Assembly (NCBI RefSeq): GCF_001874525.1
Contig: NZ_LKAQ01000001.1
Coordinates: 186,001 to 250,000 of the forward strand
Reading direction: 5' to 3'
DNA length: 64,000 nucleotides
Source: Pseudodesulfovibrio hydrargyri
Lineage (GTDB): Bacteria; Desulfobacterota; Desulfovibrionia; Desulfovibrionales; Desulfovibrionaceae
In this document: positions 61,382 to 64,000 of the stretch, in pieces
Numbering within the stretch: position 1 is the stretch's first letter
Layout: every line of letters starts with the position of its first letter
Notes under the pieces: generated by a model
What the model was told of the DNA's origin: nothing
The model's database searches: none
The model's input: the letters and a program-made list of their open reading frames with translations, nothing else
Position numbers and translations under genes: made by a program

Positions 61382-63351
61382 GCCGCCCCCGGTTCGCCGG
61401 TGATGGCCTCCATGCGCCCTTCCAGCTCGGCCATCTGCTCCATCAGGGTCTCGGCCCACTCGGTGGCGTCCTTGTAGGCCGCGTTGAGCTTCAGCGCCTG
61501 CTCGGGCTTCTCGTAGGTCGCGGGATCGTTCATCTTCTCTTCCAGCCCGGCCTGCTCGTCCAGAACCTTTTCCAGGTCCGCCTCAAGCTTCTCGTACTTC
61601 TTCTTGAGCGGCTTGAGCTCACGGTAAAGGCGGTTGCGCTCCTCGGCTTGGCGGCGCTTCTCCTCCTTGGTCAGCTTGCGCTTCTCCAGGGAGTCCTCGG
61701 AATCGCAGTCGGCCGGGTTGTTGCGGCAGGCCTCCTCGCGCTTCTGGCGGGCATGGAACTCCTCGAACCCGCCCACGTGCTGGGCCAGCCCGTTTTCGTC
61801 CAGGGACCAGACCTCCTCGGCCACCTCGTTGAGCAGATAACGGTCGTGGGCCACGAAGAGCAACGTGCCGTCATAGTCCTGGAGGGCCCGGATGAGCCCC
61901 TCGCGGGTCTCGATGTCCAGATGGTTGGTGGGCTCGTCCAGGATGAGCAGGTTGGCCTTGGCCAGGAACAGGGTGGCCAGGAGCAGACGGGACTTCTCGC
62001 CGCCGGACAGCCCCTTGACCTTGCGCTCGAAATACGGCTCGCCAAGCAGGAACAGGCCGAGCACGCTCATGACCTGCTCCTCGGTCAGCCCCGGGCTGGA
62101 CAGCCGCCGGATCTCGCCGATGACCGAGTTGTCCAGGTTGAGGATCTCGTGCTGGTGCTGGCTGAAATAGCCCATCTCGGTGCCCGGGCCGATCTTGACG
62201 TGCCCGGCGGACGGCGTCAGCGATCCGGCCAGGAGCTTGAGCAGGGTCGACTTGCCCGCGCCGTTGGGTGCGACCACGGCCACCTTCTTGCCCCGGAAGA
62301 GCTGGAAGTTGAGGGCGGGCCAGACCGAACGGCCACCCTCGTAATGAAATTCGAGGTCCACCACGGACACCGGGACCTTGTCGCCCCGCTTGGGCTCGGG
62401 CAGGCGGAAGTTCAGGCTCCGGCCCCGGTGATGGGCGGCCTGGACCTGCTTGATCTGGTTGAGCTCCTGTTCGAGCTTCTCCACCTTCTTGAGCTTGCTC
62501 TGGGCCTGGGCCGCCTTGCGCGCCTTCACCCTAAACTTGTTGATGTACTTGTATTCGTTGTCGATCCTGGCCGACAGCTTGTCCGCTTCCTTGCGCCGCT
62601 GCTCCCGGTTCTCCTCGTCCCAGACCAGGAACTCGTCAAAGGAGCCCTTGCGCAGCAGCGGCTTGGCCCCGCCCAGGAAAAGCACATGGGTGCCCACGCG
62701 GTTCAGAAAGACGCGGTCGTGGACCACGAAGGCGAGGGTGCCCCGAAAATTGAGCAGATAGTCCTCCAGCCACTCCACGGCCTCCAGGTCGAGGTGGTTG
62801 GTGGGCTCGTCGAGCAAAAGCACGTCAGCGCCCTGCAACAGGACCCTGCCGAGCTTGGCCCGCTCGCGCCAGCCGCCGGACAGCTCGCCGATGCGCTTGA
62901 GCAGGTCGCCTTCCGCAAAGCCCAGGCCGGTCAGGATGGCCCGTGCCTTGTGGTCCGGGTTGTAGCCGTAACGCTGTTCGAACTCCGCCTGGCGGTGGGA
63001 CAGTTGCTCGATGCGCGCGTTGTCCCCTTCGCGCACGGCCTTTTCCCACGCTTCCCAGAACTCGTTCCAGGAAGGCAGCGCGGACAGGACCCAGGCCAGG
63101 AGCTGCTGCTCCAGGACCTCGCCGGTCATCTCCTGGGCCACGTAGCCCACGCGGGCTCCCTTGGTCACCGTGACCTGGCCGCCGTCGGGTTCGACCTCCC
63201 CGGCCAGGACCTTGAGCAGCGTACTCTTGCCGCAGCCGTTGGGGCCGGTCAGGGCCAGGCGCATGCCCGGCGAAACCTCGAAGGCCACGTCGGAAAAGAT
63301 CGGCTCGCCGCCGTAGGATTTTTCAAGACTCTGTACTGTGATGCGCGACAT
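61378..63351 (-). CDS. ABC-F family ATPase
   Basis: The 657-residue protein has two ABC domains without membrane segments: Walker A GPNGCGKST and APNGAGKST, signatures LSGGWRERAK and LSGGEKSRLL, joined by a helical linker, and a C-terminal coiled coil (about 575-650), as in Uup/YheS. ABC-F proteins bind the ribosomal E site and help stalled ribosomes. ATG 63351 starts at the canonical SRITVQSLEKSYGG. An upstream in-frame extension lacks support. Confidence 0.9.
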   Translation of the reverse strand: MSRITVQSLEKSYGGEPIFSDVAFEVSPGMRLALTGPNGCGKSTLLKVLAGEVEPDGGQVTVTKGARVGYVAQEMTGEVLEQQLLAWVLSALPSWNEFWEAWEKAVREGDNARIEQLSHRQAEFEQRYGYNPDHKARAILTGLGFAEGDLLKRIGELSGGWRERAKLGRVLLQGADVLLLDEPTNHLDLEAVEWLEDYLLNFRGTLAFVVHDRVFLNRVGTHVLFLGGAKPLLRKGSFDEFLVWDEENREQRRKEADKLSARIDNEYKYINKFRVKARKAAQAQSKLKKVEKLEQELNQIKQVQAAHHRGRSLNFRLPEPKRGDKVPVSVVDLEFHYEGGRSVWPALNFQLFRGKKVAVVAPNGAGKSTLLKLLAGSLTPSAGHVKIGPGTEMGYFSQHQHEILNLDNSVIGEIRRLSSPGLTEEQVMSVLGLFLLGEPYFERKVKGLSGGEKSRLLLATLFLAKANLLILDEPTNHLDIETREGLIRALQDYDGTLLFVAHDRYLLNEVAEEVWSLDENGLAQHVGGFEEFHARQKREEACRNNPADCDSEDSLEKRKLTKEEKRRQAEERNRLYRELKPLKKKYEKLEADLEKVLDEQAGLEEKMNDPATYEKPEQALKLNAAYKDATEWAETLMEQMAELEGRMEAITGEPGAA

Positions 63352-63451
63352 ATAATAATGGACCTTTTGCGTTTGCGGATGAGAGATATAATGCGTGAAG
63401 CGGATTGGCAACTGTTTTGACCGCGCGCGGTCCGACGGGTACACTGCCGCC

Positions 63452-63727
63452 ATGCGAATATGGTACGTCTACCTGCTCCGCTGCGCGGACAACAGCCTCT
63501 ACTGCGGCATCACCAACGACCTGGACCGGCGGATCAGGGCGCACAACGCCGGGACCGCCTCCAAGTACACCCGGACGCGTCTACCGGTGGCCCTGGCGGC
63601 CAGCGTTGAGGTGGACGGCAAGAGCGCGGCCCTGAAACTGGAACTGGCCGTCAAGAAACTGCCCGCAGGGCGAAAGATCGAGCGGCTCATGAACCATTCG
63701 CAGACAGGACAAATCACCACCGGGTGA
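63452..63727 (+). CDS. GIY-YIG nuclease-domain protein
   Basis: The 91-residue protein is a single GIY-YIG domain (WYVYLLRCADNSLYCGITNDLDRRIRAH), with the YVY and CGITND forms of the motif, the Arg and the later Glu of the UPF0213-type stand-alone members. ATG 63452 matches the family start; the frame is open 57 bases further upstream. A DNA repair or processing role is inferred. Confidence 0.87.
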   Translation: MRIWYVYLLRCADNSLYCGITNDLDRRIRAHNAGTASKYTRTRLPVALAASVEVDGKSAALKLELAVKKLPAGRKIERLMNHSQTGQITTG

Positions 63728-63829
63728 CCGGCCGGAGAAAACCGCGTCTCCTTGCCAACCGCCCTGTTTCCACGTACCTTTTTCGCGACCCGAGGCCCCG
63801 CCCGAACCCGACAACCCACAGACACCCCA

Positions 63830-64000
63830 ATGCTGGAAGTCAGTACCGTATATCTTCTCCTGACCATGTTCGGGTTCGTGCTCGTGGGGGTCATCGTCAT
63901 CCACCATCACAACAGCTCGGACATGATTCGGCGCAAGCGCAACGAGGTCCGGCGGCTGACCGTGCACCTTGAAGCCAAGAACTCGGTCCTCGAGGAGCAT
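63830..64000 (+). CDS. Membrane-anchored protein, partial
   Basis: The frame runs off the right edge; 57 codons are visible. It has an N-terminal membrane segment (about residues 5-27), then HHHNSSD and a basic coiled-coil start (MIRRKRNEVRRL). No family can be assigned from this part. ATG 63830 has no strong ribosome site. Confidence 0.55.
   Translation, partial: MLEVSTVYLLLTMFGFVLVGVIVIHHHNSSDMIRRKRNEVRRLTVHLEAKNSVLEEH

Overview
The window comes from a high-GC sulfate-reducing bacterium of the Desulfovibrionaceae, most likely Desulfovibrio or Pseudodesulfovibrio. The evidence is a dsrC gene whose two C-terminal cysteines are intact, an rnf operon led by a decaheme cytochrome c with RnfB fused to an NfnB/GltD-like flavoprotein, a tungsten aldehyde:ferredoxin oxidoreductase with a TupABC tungstate importer, and a flagellar fliR-flhB-flhA-flhF-flhG-fliA run. 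Nearly all sequence is coding and GC-rich. The clear exception is an AT-rich block at about 39.98-41.75 kb just downstream of a tRNA-Val gene.

Layout. 0-8.6 kb holds housekeeping genes: an M24 peptidase cut by the window edge, a CoA-binding protein, a YkgJ-type protein, a J-domain protein, hisH-hisF, then moaC, dnaJ and rpoZ on the minus strand, and a TtcA-like tRNA thiolase. 8.6-19.1 kb has an M23 peptidase and the flagellar export/regulation operon ending in fliA, cheY, fliL and three less familiar genes. 19.4-24.3 kb is a minus-strand run of lpxC, prmC, prfA, a DUF1385 gene, rpmE and dsrC. 24.5-28.2 kb carries a methyltransferase/YcaO-TPR pair, a Tim44-like protein and a response regulator. 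28.4-32.3 kb is mixed. 32.4-39.8 kb is the rnf operon. 39.9-41.8 kb is the tRNA-Val gene and a foreign-looking gene. 41.8-43.4 kb is a divergent TetR/SDR pair with two visible palindromic operators. 43.5-51.2 kb is a tungsten/aldehyde oxidoreductase region. 51.2-64 kb has trmL, rfbB-rfbD, a multi-domain SulP protein, a glycosyltransferase behind a sigma-28 promoter, an aminotransferase, asd, metF, a NUDIX protein, an ABC-F ATPase and a GIY-YIG protein.

How the genes work together. RnfCDGEAB with the decaheme cytochrome is expected to couple electron flow between ferredoxin, NAD(H) or periplasmic cytochromes and an ion gradient. TupABC brings in tungstate, the MoaD/E1-like pair and the MobB-like protein plausibly make or tailor the pterin cofactor, and the aldehyde oxidoreductase uses it, passing electrons to the ferredoxin pool that Rnf also uses. 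FliA encoded here is the sigma factor expected to read the promoter in front of the glycosyltransferase at 56.7 kb, which links that gene to motility.

The observations I consider least ordinary are: (1) a MoaD-like beta-grasp segment inside the 193-residue protein divergent from the aldehyde oxidoreductase; (2) an RnfB-type four-cysteine Fe-S module on the MobB-like P-loop protein; (3) two families of intergenic repeats, one represented by inverted copies 53 kb apart; (4) a sigma-28 promoter in front of a glycosyltransferase; (5) a methyltransferase/YcaO-TPR pair beside dsrC; (6) a lone coiled-coil membrane protein of foreign composition after tRNA-Val. All functional statements come from reading the sequence and from family knowledge; no database search was run.
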